Shown here piece by piece: positions 26,684 through 37,157 of a stretch of 46,722 bases of DNA; within the stretch, counting starts at the first letter, position 1; each line of letters opens with the position of its first letter. This DNA is from Porphyrobacter sp. TH134. Lineage in GTDB: Bacteria > Pseudomonadota > Alphaproteobacteria > Sphingomonadales > Sphingomonadaceae. The stretch covers positions 1 through 46,722 of the forward strand of contig NZ_PKRO01000024.1 of the NCBI RefSeq assembly GCF_002855495.1, written 5' to 3'. Made by a program: the position numbers and the translations under genes. The notes under the pieces were generated by a model. The model worked only from the letters and a program-made list of their open reading frames with translations, did no database searches and was not told the DNA's origin.

Positions 26684-26774
26684 CCGTTCGCCCTGAGCTT
26701 GTCGAAGGGCCGTTCTTCTTTATGCCACCTCGCTCGAAGCCAGGACGATGCTTCGACAAGCTCAGCATGAACGG
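26684..26774. repeat. Dispersed inverted-repeat element (24-bp arms)
   Basis: The arms at 26684-26707 and 26751-26774 are inverted copies sharing the core CTGAGCTTGTCGAAG, with three mismatches over 24 bp and a 43-base middle. Copies of this kind are common in sphingomonad intergenic DNA and translate to strings such as LRQAQHERS or FDKLS. The right arm reaches almost to the hrpB start, so any start inside it is suspect. Confidence 0.8.
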
Positions 26775-26783
26775 TCTTTAGCT

Positions 26784-29219
26784 TTGAACCCCGACCTGCC
26801 CATTACATCGGTCCTCCCGCAAATCCACGCCGCGCTCGCAGAGCAGGGCTCAGGCGTGCTGATCGCGCCGCCGGGCGCGGGCAAGACCACGGCGGTTGCG
26901 CCTGACCTGCTGGGCGAGCCGTGGTGTACCGGCCAGATCATCCTCACCTCCCCCCGCCGCGTCGCCGCTCGCGCAGCGGCGGAACGCATGGCCGAGATGC
27001 TCGGCGAAAAGCCGGGGGAGACCGTGGGCTACATGACCCGGCTCGACAGCAAGGTTTCTGGACGCACCCGTATCCTTGTCGTGACCGAAGCGATCCTTGT
27101 GAACCGGCTGGTGGACGATCCCGAGTTGCCCGGCGTGTCAGCGTTGCTGTTTGACGAGGCCCACGAACGCAGCCTCGATAGCGATCTCGGCCTGGCGCTG
27201 GCGCTGGAAACCCGCGCTGTGCTGCGCGAGGATTTGCGGGTGCTCGTGATGTCGGCCACCATTGATGGTGCGCGCTTTGCCCGGCTACTGGGCGAGGATG
27301 CGGCGATCATTGCGAGCGAGGGCCGAAGCTTTCCACAGCAAATAAAATGGCTTGGCGGCATGTCTTCGCAATCTATCGAAGATCAGATGGCCGCCGCCGT
27401 GCTGACCGCGTGGCGCGAGGAGGCTGGCGACATCCTCGCCTTTCTCCCCGGCGTGCGCGAGATCGAACGCGTGCGTGAACGGCTGGAGCCGCGCCTCAGC
27501 AATGTGCCGATCCACGCGCTCCACGGCCAGATCGAACCTGCCGCGCAGCGCGCTGCCATTCGCCGCGATCCTGAAGGGCGACGCCGCATCGTGCTGGCTA
27601 CGGCAATTGCCGAAACCTCGCTGACGCTGGACGGGGTGAGCGTGGTGGTTGACTCCGGCCTCGCCCGTCTCGCCGAATTCGACCGCGCGGCAGGCACCAC
27701 GCACCTCGTTACGCGGCGGGCCAGCCAAGCCTCGGCTGCGCAGCGCGCCGGGCGTGCGGCGCGGCAGGGACCGGGGGTGGCCTATCGCTTGTGGGAAGAA
27801 GCGGGCCACGCGGGCCGCCCCGAATTCACGCCCGCCGAGATTTTGCAGGCCGACCTTGCCCCGCTGCTGCTGCGGCTGGCAAAGTGGGGGACGGGCAACC
27901 CGCAGGCACTGCCGTGGCTCGACCCGCCGCCCGAAGCCTCTGTCGCGGCGGCGCGCGGTGCGTTGGAGGCCTTGGGTGCGCTTGACGAGGCCGGGCGGAT
28001 CACGCCGCTGGGCGAGGCCATTGCCAGCCTCCCCATGTCACCCGATCAGGCCGCCGCCGTGCTCCATGGCACGCAGGCGGGCTGCGGCGCGGATGCGGCG
28101 CGGCTGGTGATGTTGTTGCAGGAACGCGGGCTGGGCGGGCGCGGCGAAGACCTGCTCCAACGCCTGGCCCGCTGGCGCGGTGACCGGGCGCCGCGGGCCG
28201 CTGCGGCGGCGCGGATTGCGCAGGGCTGGGCGGGGCAGGCGGCCAAGCTGGCGAGCATCATCGGCGCAAGCCCGGCGACAGATGCCGCCGAAGCGCTGGC
28301 GCTGGCGCGCCCCGATTTCGTCGCGCGCCGCCGCGATCCTTCGGGCGAACACTGGATGAGCGCAGGCGGGCGCGGTTATCAACTCGACCCGGCCTCCCCC
28401 TTGGCACGGGCCGAGTGGATCGTGATCGGCGATGCGCAAGGGCAGGCGAAGGGCGCACGCATCACGGCCGGCGCAGAAATCGCTCCCGACCGCATTGCCG
28501 AACTGTTTGCCAAGGAGTTACAGGAACGCGTCATAACCCGCTGGAATAGCGATAAAGAACGTGTCGAGGCCCGGCGTGAACGACGGCTTGGCGCGATTGT
28601 GTTGGCGAGCATTCCCGAACCTGCACCCGATCCTGCGCTGTGTGTGGGCATCCTTGTGGAAAAAGCGCTGGAAAAGCTGGGGGCAGTGTTGCCCGCAGGC
28701 TTCCTGGCCCGGGCCCGCTTTGCCGGGATCGAGGCGCTGTGCGACGATGCCTTGCGCGAGCGGGCGGGCGAATGGCTCGCGCCGCTGCTCGCCGGGCGGC
28801 GCGATCTCGATCTGCCGCCGCACCGCTTTGCGGAAAGCGCGCTGGGCCTGCTCGACTGGAATGAGCGTCAGGCGCTCGACCGCGCTGCGCCGACCCATTT
28901 CACCTCGCCGGCCGAGACCCGCCATGCCATCGACTATGCGGGCGACGATGCGCCGAGTGTCGAGGTGCGGGTGCAGGGGGTGTTCGGGCTGGATAGCCAC
29001 CCGATGATCGGGGCGACCCCGCTGTTGCTCAAACTGACCAGCCCCGGTGGGCGTCCGGTGCAATCGACCCGCGACCTGCCCGGCTTCTGGCGCGGCAGTT
29101 GGCGCGATGTGGTCAAGGACATGAAGGGCCGCTATCCCAAGCACCGCTGGCCGGATCAGCCGTGGCTCGAAAAGCCGAGCATGAAGACCAAAAACGCCTT
29201 CAACCGCAGCGATTCGTGA
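26784..29219 (+). CDS. hrpB: ATP-dependent helicase HrpB
   Basis: 811 residues from TTG 26784 (MNPDLPITSVLP). The upstream ATG at 26748 would add 12 residues (MLRQAQHERS and so on) translated from the inverted-repeat element, so I reject it. DEAH-helicase motifs are Walker A APPGAGKTTAVAP, DEAHERS, VMSATIDG, ATAIAETSLTLDGVSVVVDSG and the QRAGRAAR motif VI. The HrpB-specific C-terminal domain ends PKHRWPDQPWLEKPS. It is an RNA/DNA helicase-like ATPase of uncertain role. The ETC complex I subunit gene follows after 15 bases. Confidence 0.93.
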   Translation: MNPDLPITSVLPQIHAALAEQGSGVLIAPPGAGKTTAVAPDLLGEPWCTGQIILTSPRRVAARAAAERMAEMLGEKPGETVGYMTRLDSKVSGRTRILVVTEAILVNRLVDDPELPGVSALLFDEAHERSLDSDLGLALALETRAVLREDLRVLVMSATIDGARFARLLGEDAAIIASEGRSFPQQIKWLGGMSSQSIEDQMAAAVLTAWREEAGDILAFLPGVREIERVRERLEPRLSNVPIHALHGQIEPAAQRAAIRRDPEGRRRIVLATAIAETSLTLDGVSVVVDSGLARLAEFDRAAGTTHLVTRRASQASAAQRAGRAARQGPGVAYRLWEEAGHAGRPEFTPAEILQADLAPLLLRLAKWGTGNPQALPWLDPPPEASVAAARGALEALGALDEAGRITPLGEAIASLPMSPDQAAAVLHGTQAGCGADAARLVMLLQERGLGGRGEDLLQRLARWRGDRAPRAAAAARIAQGWAGQAAKLASIIGASPATDAAEALALARPDFVARRRDPSGEHWMSAGGRGYQLDPASPLARAEWIVIGDAQGQAKGARITAGAEIAPDRIAELFAKELQERVITRWNSDKERVEARRERRLGAIVLASIPEPAPDPALCVGILVEKALEKLGAVLPAGFLARARFAGIEALCDDALRERAGEWLAPLLAGRRDLDLPPHRFAESALGLLDWNERQALDRAAPTHFTSPAETRHAIDYAGDDAPSVEVRVQGVFGLDSHPMIGATPLLLKLTSPGGRPVQSTRDLPGFWRGSWRDVVKDMKGRYPKHRWPDQPWLEKPSMKTKNAFNRSDS

Positions 29220-29234
29220 TCTAAAGGGCGGGCT

Positions 29235-29513
29235 ATGAGCGCTAGAATTTTCCAAAAGACCAAACACGCCATGCAGTCCGGCAAGGCCCACACCGATGAG
29301 TGGGTGCTGGAGTTTGAGCAATCCGAAGCGCGCTTTGCCGATCCGCTGATGGGCTGGACGGGCAGCGCGGATACGCAGTCGCAGGTGCAGCTGACTTTCC
29401 CGTCGAAGGATGCGGCCAAGGCCTATGCGGAAAAGTACGGCATCGCGGCCCGTATCCACGCAACCCCGCCCAAGCGGCTCAAGCTGCAAGCCTACGCGGA
29501 TAATTTTCGCTGA
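29235..29513 (+). CDS. ETC complex I subunit (NDUFS4/NDUFA4-like)
   Basis: 92 residues matching the alphaproteobacterial relatives of mitochondrial NDUFS4: WVLEFEQSEARFADPLMGWTGSADTQSQVQL, the FPSKDAAKAYAEKYGI helix and a C terminus of small basic segments (TPPKRLKLQAYADNF). It is an accessory subunit of NADH dehydrogenase located at the peripheral arm, and is evidence that the host is an alphaproteobacterium. It lies directly after hrpB and before the SRP RNA gene. Confidence 0.9.
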   Translation: MSARIFQKTKHAMQSGKAHTDEWVLEFEQSEARFADPLMGWTGSADTQSQVQLTFPSKDAAKAYAEKYGIAARIHATPPKRLKLQAYADNFR

Positions 29514-29549
29514 GTTGATTTTTCTGATCGGCCGCGCCATATGGTGCGC

Positions 29550-29642
29550 GGGAGTCGGGTGGACGTTTGCGTCCGCTCACCGAGTCAGGTCCGGAAGGAA
29601 GCAGCTCAGGTGGATTGCGGCGGGTCGCCCGGCTCCTTTTTT
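29550..29642 (+). ncRNA. ffs: Signal recognition particle RNA (small 4.5S type)
   Basis: The SRP apical motif CAGGTCCGGAAGGAAGCAGC is present (29586-29605). GGAGTCGGG at 29551-29559 pairs with CCCGGCTCC at 29628-29636, closing the long helix. Six T residues follow at 29637-29642, so the helix itself ends as a terminator-like structure. Position just before dnaX is conserved in many bacteria. Exact 5' and 3' ends are estimates. Confidence 0.93.
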
Positions 29643-29690
29643 GCAGTGATCGCAAATGACAAACCGCGCCCAAGCGCCTAGTTTGCCGTG

Positions 29691-31505
29691 ATGAGCGATT
29701 CCGACCCCAATCTCCCAGATGATCATGACGCTGCCCCAACCGCGGCGGAGCTGGAAGCGGCCGGTCAGAATGCGCTGTTCGGTGACCCCGCGCCGCCACG
29801 CCCTGCCACTTCGTTGACCCATCCAGATCCGGTCATGCCTGCGCCAGATGCGGTGTTGACGCCCCCTGCCGCAGCGCAGCCTTACCGGGTGCTGGCACGC
29901 AAGTATCGCCCGCAAACCTTCTCCGAACTGATCGGGCAGGAGGCGATGGTGCGCACGCTTGCTAACGCGATTGCCCGGGGGCGCTTGGCTCATGCCTTTC
30001 TGATGACCGGGGTTCGCGGGGTCGGCAAGACCTCGACCGCGCGGCTGATTGCCAAGGCGCTCAACTGCATCGGCCCTGACGGCAAGGGCGGCCCGACCAT
30101 CGATCCTTGCGGCGTGTGCGAAGCCTGCACGGCCATTGCCGAAGGGCGCCACATCGATGTGATCGAGATGGACGCGGCATCCAATACCGGCGTGGATGAT
30201 GTGCGCGAAATCATCGAGCAGGTGCGCTACGCGGCCGTTTCGGCGCGCTACAAGATTTATATCATCGACGAAGTTCACATGTTGTCGCGCAATGCTTTCA
30301 ATGCCTTGCTGAAGACACTTGAGGAACCGCCTGCGCATGTGAAGTTCCTGTTTGCCACCACCGAGGTCGACAAGCTGCCCGTAACAGTGCTGAGCCGCAC
30401 CCAGCGCTTTGACCTTCGCCGTATCCCGGCGCCGATGCTGGCCGACCATTTTGCCAAGGTCTGCCGGTTGGAGGGGGTCGATGCCGAAGCCGAAGCACTC
30501 GGCATCATCGCCGCTGCGGCCGAAGGGTCGGTGCGCGATGGCCTTTCGATCCTCGACCAGGCGATTGCACACGCTGACCTGGACGGGGAAGGGCAGGTTT
30601 CTGCCGTCCGGGTGCGCGACATGCTGGGGCTGGCTGACAAAAGCGCACAGCGCCGCGTTCTCGGTCACCTTTTGTCAGGCGATGCCAAGGCGTTGCTGGC
30701 TGCTGTTGACGAACAATATGCGCTTGGTGTCGAGCCGCTGGCGCTGATCCGGGCGCTCATGGATCTCACGCACCGCGTGACGCTGGCACAGGTTTCAGGC
30801 GGCGAACCGGACGCGCCTGCCGAGGAAGAGCGCGCTGCGCTTGCCGATTTTGCGGCCCGTCTCGGAGCGGCAGAGCTGCACCGCTTGTGGCAATTGCTGA
30901 TCAAAGGCCATGACGAGGTGCGCACCGCACCCGATCCGCTCGTCTCGCTCCAGATGGCGCTGCTGCGCATTCTCCACGCCGCGCAAATGCCTGATCCTGC
31001 CAAGCTTGTGCGGCGGATCGAGGAACTTGCCGCAGGCGGTTTTGCCGCCGCCCCTGCTGCACCGGCCGCGGCTGGCGACCCTGTCGCACCCGCTCCGGCC
31101 ACCTCATCGGCTGCGCATGATTGGGCAAAGCTGGTGGAAGCGGTCGATGCGTCGGGGCAGCTGCGCGTCGCCCAGATGATGCGTGACCGGGTACGGGTGA
31201 TCGAGATTGCACCAGAAAAACTGGTGTATCAGCAGGCCGACAATTTTCCCGATGATCCGGCGCCCGATATCCGTGAGGCACTGTTCAAAGTGACCGGCAA
31301 GCGTTGGCTTATCGAGCGCGGCGCAGGCTCGGCCTTGCCTTCGCTGCGGGAAACTGCCGAAGCCGAAGCGGCTGCGGAGGATGCACGCATTCGTGCCGAC
31401 CCGCTGGTCAAAGCCGCCTTTGAAGCCTTTCCCGGTGCCGAATTGATCGGTGCCCCGCACCCTGCCGCTGCCAGTGCTGGCGCGGGCAGCCCCCCTTGGA
31501 ATTGA
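29691..31505 (+). CDS. dnaX: DNA polymerase III subunit gamma/tau
   Basis: 604 residues. An acidic/proline-rich N terminus of about 60 residues precedes the AAA+ clamp-loader domain: ARKYRPQTFSELIGQEAMV, Walker A GVRGVGKTSTARLIAKAL (about 107-124), a four-cysteine zinc site ending CGVCEAC, DEVHMLS and the sensor TTEVDKLP. The C-terminal tau part is alanine-rich with a conserved end (KRWLIERG). No A-rich slippery site for a gamma-making frameshift was found. It lies between the SRP RNA gene and ybaB. Confidence 0.96.
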   Translation: MSDSDPNLPDDHDAAPTAAELEAAGQNALFGDPAPPRPATSLTHPDPVMPAPDAVLTPPAAAQPYRVLARKYRPQTFSELIGQEAMVRTLANAIARGRLAHAFLMTGVRGVGKTSTARLIAKALNCIGPDGKGGPTIDPCGVCEACTAIAEGRHIDVIEMDAASNTGVDDVREIIEQVRYAAVSARYKIYIIDEVHMLSRNAFNALLKTLEEPPAHVKFLFATTEVDKLPVTVLSRTQRFDLRRIPAPMLADHFAKVCRLEGVDAEAEALGIIAAAAEGSVRDGLSILDQAIAHADLDGEGQVSAVRVRDMLGLADKSAQRRVLGHLLSGDAKALLAAVDEQYALGVEPLALIRALMDLTHRVTLAQVSGGEPDAPAEEERAALADFAARLGAAELHRLWQLLIKGHDEVRTAPDPLVSLQMALLRILHAAQMPDPAKLVRRIEELAAGGFAAAPAAPAAAGDPVAPAPATSSAAHDWAKLVEAVDASGQLRVAQMMRDRVRVIEIAPEKLVYQQADNFPDDPAPDIREALFKVTGKRWLIERGAGSALPSLRETAEAEAAAEDARIRADPLVKAAFEAFPGAELIGAPHPAAASAGAGSPPWN

Positions 31506-31518
31506 GGAGTAACCCCCG

Positions 31519-31860
31519 ATGAAGTCGATGGAAGAAATGATGGCCGCAGCCCAAAAGGCCGCCGAGACCATCCAGAAGCAGATGAACGAGATGCAGGTAA
31601 AGCTGGATTCGATCGAGGTCGAAGGACAGGCGGGCGGGGGCCTGGTCAAGGTCCGCGCCAGCGCCAAGGGCCGCATTCTGGGTGTTGCCATTGATGACAG
31701 CCTGATGGTGCCCGATGACAAGCAGATCCTCGAAGACCTCGTGACCGCCGCCTTCAATGACGCCCGTGACCGGGCCGACCGAGTATCGGAACAGCAGATG
31801 AAGGAAATGCAGGGCTCGATGGGCTTGCCGCCGGGGTTCAATCTGCCCGGGCTGGGCTGA
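31519..31860 (+). CDS. YbaB/EbfC nucleoid-associated protein
   Basis: 113 residues: N-terminal helix MKSMEEMMAAAQKAAETIQKQMNEMQ, then the central sheet with VEGQAGGGLVKVRASAKGRI and DDSLMVPDDKQILEDLVTAAFNDA. It binds DNA as a dimer and covers the nucleoid. Usual order dnaX-ybaB-recR is interrupted here, because recR is absent and lon follows. GAGGAG precedes the ATG. Confidence 0.94.
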   Translation: MKSMEEMMAAAQKAAETIQKQMNEMQVKLDSIEVEGQAGGGLVKVRASAKGRILGVAIDDSLMVPDDKQILEDLVTAAFNDARDRADRVSEQQMKEMQGSMGLPPGFNLPGLG

Positions 31861-31967
31861 GGCGCACTGCGTCCACAGCCACGCTTGCATCCCCATTGCG
31901 GCCCGCCTGACCCCTACCCATATTGCCTTCAAAGGCAGGCCCACATGGCCGCCGCGGACATAAAACA

Positions 31968-34376
<2,409 letters not shown>

Positions 34377-34394
34377 CACGCTAAGAGCGGCGAA

Positions 34395-34426
34395 CTTGCC
34401 GTGATTCGCGGCAGGGTCGTATTTTT
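34395..34426 (+). terminator. Probable intrinsic terminator of lon
   Basis: Starting 19 bases after the lon stop, CTTGCCG (34395-34401) can pair with CGGCAGG (34409-34415) across a 7-base loop, and a T-run follows (34422-34426) after six spacer bases. Confidence 0.5.
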
Positions 34427-34527
34427 CCGGAAGCTTGCATCGACGAGGCGAGCCTGTGCCCCACCCATGTCAGGCGCATGGGCTCGCATGGCTTTTCGCG
34501 TGGTCGGTTCGACTGGGCTATTTGGCT

Positions 34528-34570
34528 TTGACAGTCTTTGTAAAAACGTCTCAGTTTGCACGCTTTCGAC
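34528..34570 (+). promoter_or_regulatory. Possible promoter region of the HU gene
   Basis: A perfect TTGACA (34528-34533) lies about 90 bases before the HU start, in a stretch richer in A and T than its surroundings. The matching -10 box is not clear, so only the -35 element is supported. Confidence 0.35.
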
Positions 34571-34619
34571 AAACGCGATTCACAGATCAAACGATATCCT
34601 GACACGAGGGGGTTCCCAG

Positions 34620-34892
34620 ATGAACAAGAACGACCTTATCAGCGCGGTCGCCGACGCCAGCGGTCTTTCGAAGAATGATGCCTCAAACGCTGTCGAAGGC
34701 GTATTTGATGCCATCACGAAGGCCCTTTCGGGGGGTGATGAAGTGCGGCTTGTAGGCTTTGGCACTTTCTCCGTGGCCAAGCGCAAGGCGTCGACCGGAC
34801 GCAACCCGCGCACCGGCGAACCAATGAAGATCAAGGCCTCAAACCAGCCCAAGTTCAAAGCGGGCAAGGGGCTGAAAGACGCGGTGAATTAA
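34620..34892 (+). CDS. HU family DNA-binding protein
   Basis: 90 residues with the HU fold: two N-terminal helices (NKNDLISAVADASGLSKNDASNAVEG), the saddle (VRLVGFGTFSVAKRKA) and the DNA-gripping arm (GRNPRTGEPMKIKAS). It bends and organises DNA. Its own promoter region lies upstream and a strong terminator downstream, so it is a single-gene unit. Confidence 0.96.
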   Translation: MNKNDLISAVADASGLSKNDASNAVEGVFDAITKALSGGDEVRLVGFGTFSVAKRKASTGRNPRTGEPMKIKASNQPKFKAGKGLKDAVN

Positions 34893-34924
34893 CCGTTTGG
34901 ATTGGTGCCTGAGCGCCCGAGTTT

Positions 34925-34955
34925 CCCCGTCAGCCTTGCGGCTGGCGGGGTTTTT
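34925..34955 (+). terminator. Strong intrinsic terminator after the HU gene
   Basis: CCCCGTCAGCC pairs with GGCTGGCGGGG (11 bp with one G-T pair) across a TTGC loop and is followed by TTTTT (34951-34955). It also lies before the convergent lipoprotein gene. Confidence 0.9.
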
Positions 34956-34975
34956 CATGGGCGCGGTTCAGGCGA

Positions 34976-35875
34976 TCAGCGTCCGGCAGTGATCAGCGCT
35001 GTCGGGATTTGCTTGGACCGCGCATTGATCTGCCACGTCAGCACTTCACCCGCTGTGCCAGCGATGGGGCCTTCATCGGTGTTATTGGCCAAAATGCGCA
35101 GTCCCGGGCTGCTGCGCACGGTGAAGGTCCCGTCGATCGCAGGGATGGATTTCAGCGCCTCGGCTTCGGCGGAGTTGCCCGCTTCGCTTGCGCCCATTGC
35201 CGCCAATCCCGCAAGCGAGCCCATTCCCATCATCGCGCCCAAGCCGCCGCCGGCATCGTCGTTTTGCGCGCTAAACCCGGGTGCGTTGATGCGGATCTGC
35301 CCGCCTTTCCGCAAATAGACCTGAACGAAGGGATTAACCGACGGGAAGCCTTCGATCATCGGGAAGGTGAAGTCATGCCCCATTGTGCCGGTGACGCGGT
35401 AGCTGACGTCGAATACGCCGCCGCCTTTGTGCACCACGCGTTCCCAGCCCCTGTGGCGTTGCAGCAGCTTCACAAGCTCATCGGCAGCTTTGGGATCGGA
35501 CGGGTCTATGCCGCCCATCATCACTGCCATTTGTTCGGCCTGCTTTTTGGCCTGTGCGGCGCGTTCGGCCTCAGCGGCATTCCACGCATCGCGTTGTTCC
35601 GCTTCTTCTTCGGCGGTGCAATCGCGGCTCTCGTAGGTTTCCTCGTCATAGCAGTTGGCGGTAAAGGCCGCGCTGCCAGTGGCCCCCATCTGCGCCAGCT
35701 TTGAAAGGCCGGCGAAGAATATTTCGCCGTCGTAGCTGAAGGTAAAGCTGTCAGGTCCGGTTAGCGCCAATTCGGCGGTGAACTTGCCCGGTGACATAAA
35801 GCAGCCGCTCAGCGCCAGCGCGCCTGCGGCCAGCACAGCCGCCGCCCGCAGGCGCATCATGGAAAACTTGGACAT
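34976..35875 (-). CDS. Lipoprotein of unknown function
   Basis: 299 residues with a lipoprotein signal peptide (lipobox LSGC, C about 25). The mature part has a beta-rich start (FTAELALTGPDSFTFSYDGEI), a cysteine pair with an acidic helix (CYDEETYESRDCTAEEEAEQRDA), a long charged helix (about 85-120) and a Gly/Met/Ala-rich segment around 205-230. I do not recognise the family. The ATG at 35875 has AGGGGGG upstream. It stands alone between the HU terminator and rlmB. Confidence 0.75.
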   Translation of the reverse strand: MSKFSMMRLRAAAVLAAGALALSGCFMSPGKFTAELALTGPDSFTFSYDGEIFFAGLSKLAQMGATGSAAFTANCYDEETYESRDCTAEEEAEQRDAWNAAEAERAAQAKKQAEQMAVMMGGIDPSDPKAADELVKLLQRHRGWERVVHKGGGVFDVSYRVTGTMGHDFTFPMIEGFPSVNPFVQVYLRKGGQIRINAPGFSAQNDDAGGGLGAMMGMGSLAGLAAMGASEAGNSAEAEALKSIPAIDGTFTVRSSPGLRILANNTDEGPIAGTAGEVLTWQINARSKQIPTALITAGR

Positions 35876-35928
35876 GTTAATCCCCCCCTGACCACGCCCC
35901 GCAGGCGGCCGCAATCCCTGCCTTAAGC

Positions 35929-36720
35929 CTAGCTTCTGGTCGCCGCCGCATAAAGCGCGATTGCGGCTGCATTGGAGACGTTGAGGCTTTCGATGACCGA
36001 CGTAATCGGCAGCTTGGCGAGCACATCACAATGAGCAGCAATATTTTGGCGCAGCCCTACGCCCTCAGCCCCCAGCACTATGGCAAGCGGCCCAGTGGGC
36101 ATGATGTCCGCGAGCACGGCCTCGGCCTCGCCTGCCAATCCAATGCGCCAATACCCGGCCTCGGCCAGTTCTTCCAGCGCGCGGGCAAGGTTGACGACCC
36201 GCACCCACGGCACAGTCTCCAGCGCACCTGATGCCGCCTTGGCGAGCACGCCGCCTTCAAGCGGGGCGTGACGGTCCTGCGTGACAATCGCCGCTGCCCC
36301 AAAGGCGGCAGCCGAGCGCAGGATCGCACCGACGTTGTGGGGATCGGTCACCTGATCGAGCACCACAATCGGGCGGTCCGCCTCGCCAAGAGCGACCTCA
36401 TCAAGAAACACATCCTCAAGGCTTGCGCATTCCAGCACGAGGCCTTGATGGGGCGCATCTTTGGCCACCAATCGCGCCAGATCAGCAGCTTGGGCGCGTT
36501 CGATCGGGAAATGCGGCGGCAATTCACCATCAAGGCTATCAAGCCCCTCCGGTGTCGCCCACAATTTGCGGTGCTGGCGTTCGGGATTCTTGAGCGCGGC
36601 CTCGACGGCGTGACGGCCCCACAGACGGACCTGTCCCGCGCTACCCTGTCCGGATCCGCGCCCGCCTTTCATGCGTCCTGCACGGCCCCGCAGGGCGCGT
36701 TTGCGTTCAACCTTGGCCAT
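35929..36720 (-). CDS. rlmB: TrmH-family 23S rRNA 2'-O-methyltransferase (RlmB-like)
   Basis: 263 residues. After a basic N terminus (KVERKRALRGRAGRMKG), an RNA-binding domain (VRLWGRHAVEAALKNPERQHRKLW) and the SpoU/TrmH catalytic domain follow: VVLDQVTDPHNVGAILRSA with the conserved asparagine and arginine, IVLGAEGVGLRQ and ITSVIESLNVSNAAAIALY. The fold is knotted and uses S-adenosylmethionine to methylate G2251 of 23S rRNA in E. coli. ATG 36720 has AGGAG six bases upstream; another ATG sits one codon before. Confidence 0.9.
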   Translation of the reverse strand: MAKVERKRALRGRAGRMKGGRGSGQGSAGQVRLWGRHAVEAALKNPERQHRKLWATPEGLDSLDGELPPHFPIERAQAADLARLVAKDAPHQGLVLECASLEDVFLDEVALGEADRPIVVLDQVTDPHNVGAILRSAAAFGAAAIVTQDRHAPLEGGVLAKAASGALETVPWVRVVNLARALEELAEAGYWRIGLAGEAEAVLADIMPTGPLAIVLGAEGVGLRQNIAAHCDVLAKLPITSVIESLNVSNAAAIALYAAATRS

Positions 36721-36751
36721 CATTGCTCCTTGCTCGAAAGCTCATGTGCGC

Positions 36752-36767
36752 CCCCTGCCAGCAGGGG
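36752..36767. repeat. Short hairpin between rlmB and tRNA-Tyr
   Basis: CCCCTG and CAGGGG (36752-36757, 36762-36767) enclose CCAG. It lies upstream of both divergent genes and may be part of a regulatory region. There is no T-run. Confidence 0.3.
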
Positions 36768-36874
36768 CATTGACAGGCAAGCAGTGCTTCGCCAAAGGGG
36801 CGCCTCTCGGCAACGGGGCCCCTGCGGGACTCGTGCAAGATTAGAGCTGTTTGTGCTCAAGAATGCCTCTGTGT

Positions 36875-36960
36875 GGACAGGTGGCCGAGTGGTTAAAGGC
36901 AGCAGACTGTAAATCTGCCCGTGCAAGCGTACGCTGGTTCGAATCCAGCCCTGTCCACCA
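36875..36960 (+). tRNA. tRNA-Tyr (GTA)
   Basis: A class II cloverleaf: acceptor GGACAGG pairs with CCTGTCC, the D arm has CCGAGTGGTTAAAGG, the anticodon stem GCAGA/TCTGC encloses loop CTGTAAA (anticodon GTA), and a long variable arm precedes the T arm. Discriminator A and encoded CCA end at 36960. Its 3' end is the likely attachment site of the island that follows. Confidence 0.97.
36931..36960 (+). other. Probable attachment site (3' end of tRNA-Tyr)
   Basis: P4-type integrases insert at the 3' end of tRNA genes and rebuild the tRNA. The integrase gene begins 198 bases after this tRNA. I saw no second copy of the tRNA tail in the remaining 9.7 kb, so the other attachment site should be outside the window. 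Confidence 0.6.
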
Positions 36961-37074
36961 ACCCCTTATCCGCAGGCTTCCGCAAAACCCCATAGAAATC
37001 CAGGATTTCCTAGGGTATTTTGCCCTTACTCATCCGCAAAAAGCCGCTCCCGTTTGCATGCAGCCGGAGCCTAG

Positions 37075-37153
37075 TGTGGGGGTAATGTGGGGGTAAAATG
37101 GGTTACCCCCACACTTCGACTACCCCGGTGTGGGGGTAAAGAATGTGGGGGTA
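37075..37153. repeat. Five TGTGGGGGTA sites before the integrase (putative arm-type sites)
   Basis: The 10-mer TGTGGGGGTA occurs exactly at 37075-37084, 37086-37095, 37129-37138 and 37144-37153, and inverted (TACCCCCACA) at 37104-37113. A partial TACCCC is at 37121. They lie between the tRNA and the integrase start, where arm-type integrase or excisionase sites are found in P4-like elements. The last copy ends four bases before the integrase ATG, so binding there would also block its transcription or translation. Confidence 0.8.
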
Positions 37154-37157
37154 GATT

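Noticed and set aside
26748..26783. ATG 26748 as start of hrpB
   Set aside because: It lies in the dispersed inverted repeat and adds LRQAQHERS-type residues typical of mistranslated repeat DNA.
29691..31505. Programmed frameshift in dnaX to make a short gamma form
   Set aside because: No A-rich slippery heptamer with a following hairpin was found in the second half of the gene.
37075..37153. Integrase-upstream repeats as a CRISPR array or replication iterons
   Set aside because: Units are only 10 bp, unevenly spaced, one is inverted, and no cas or replication initiator gene is near; arm-type sites are more likely.
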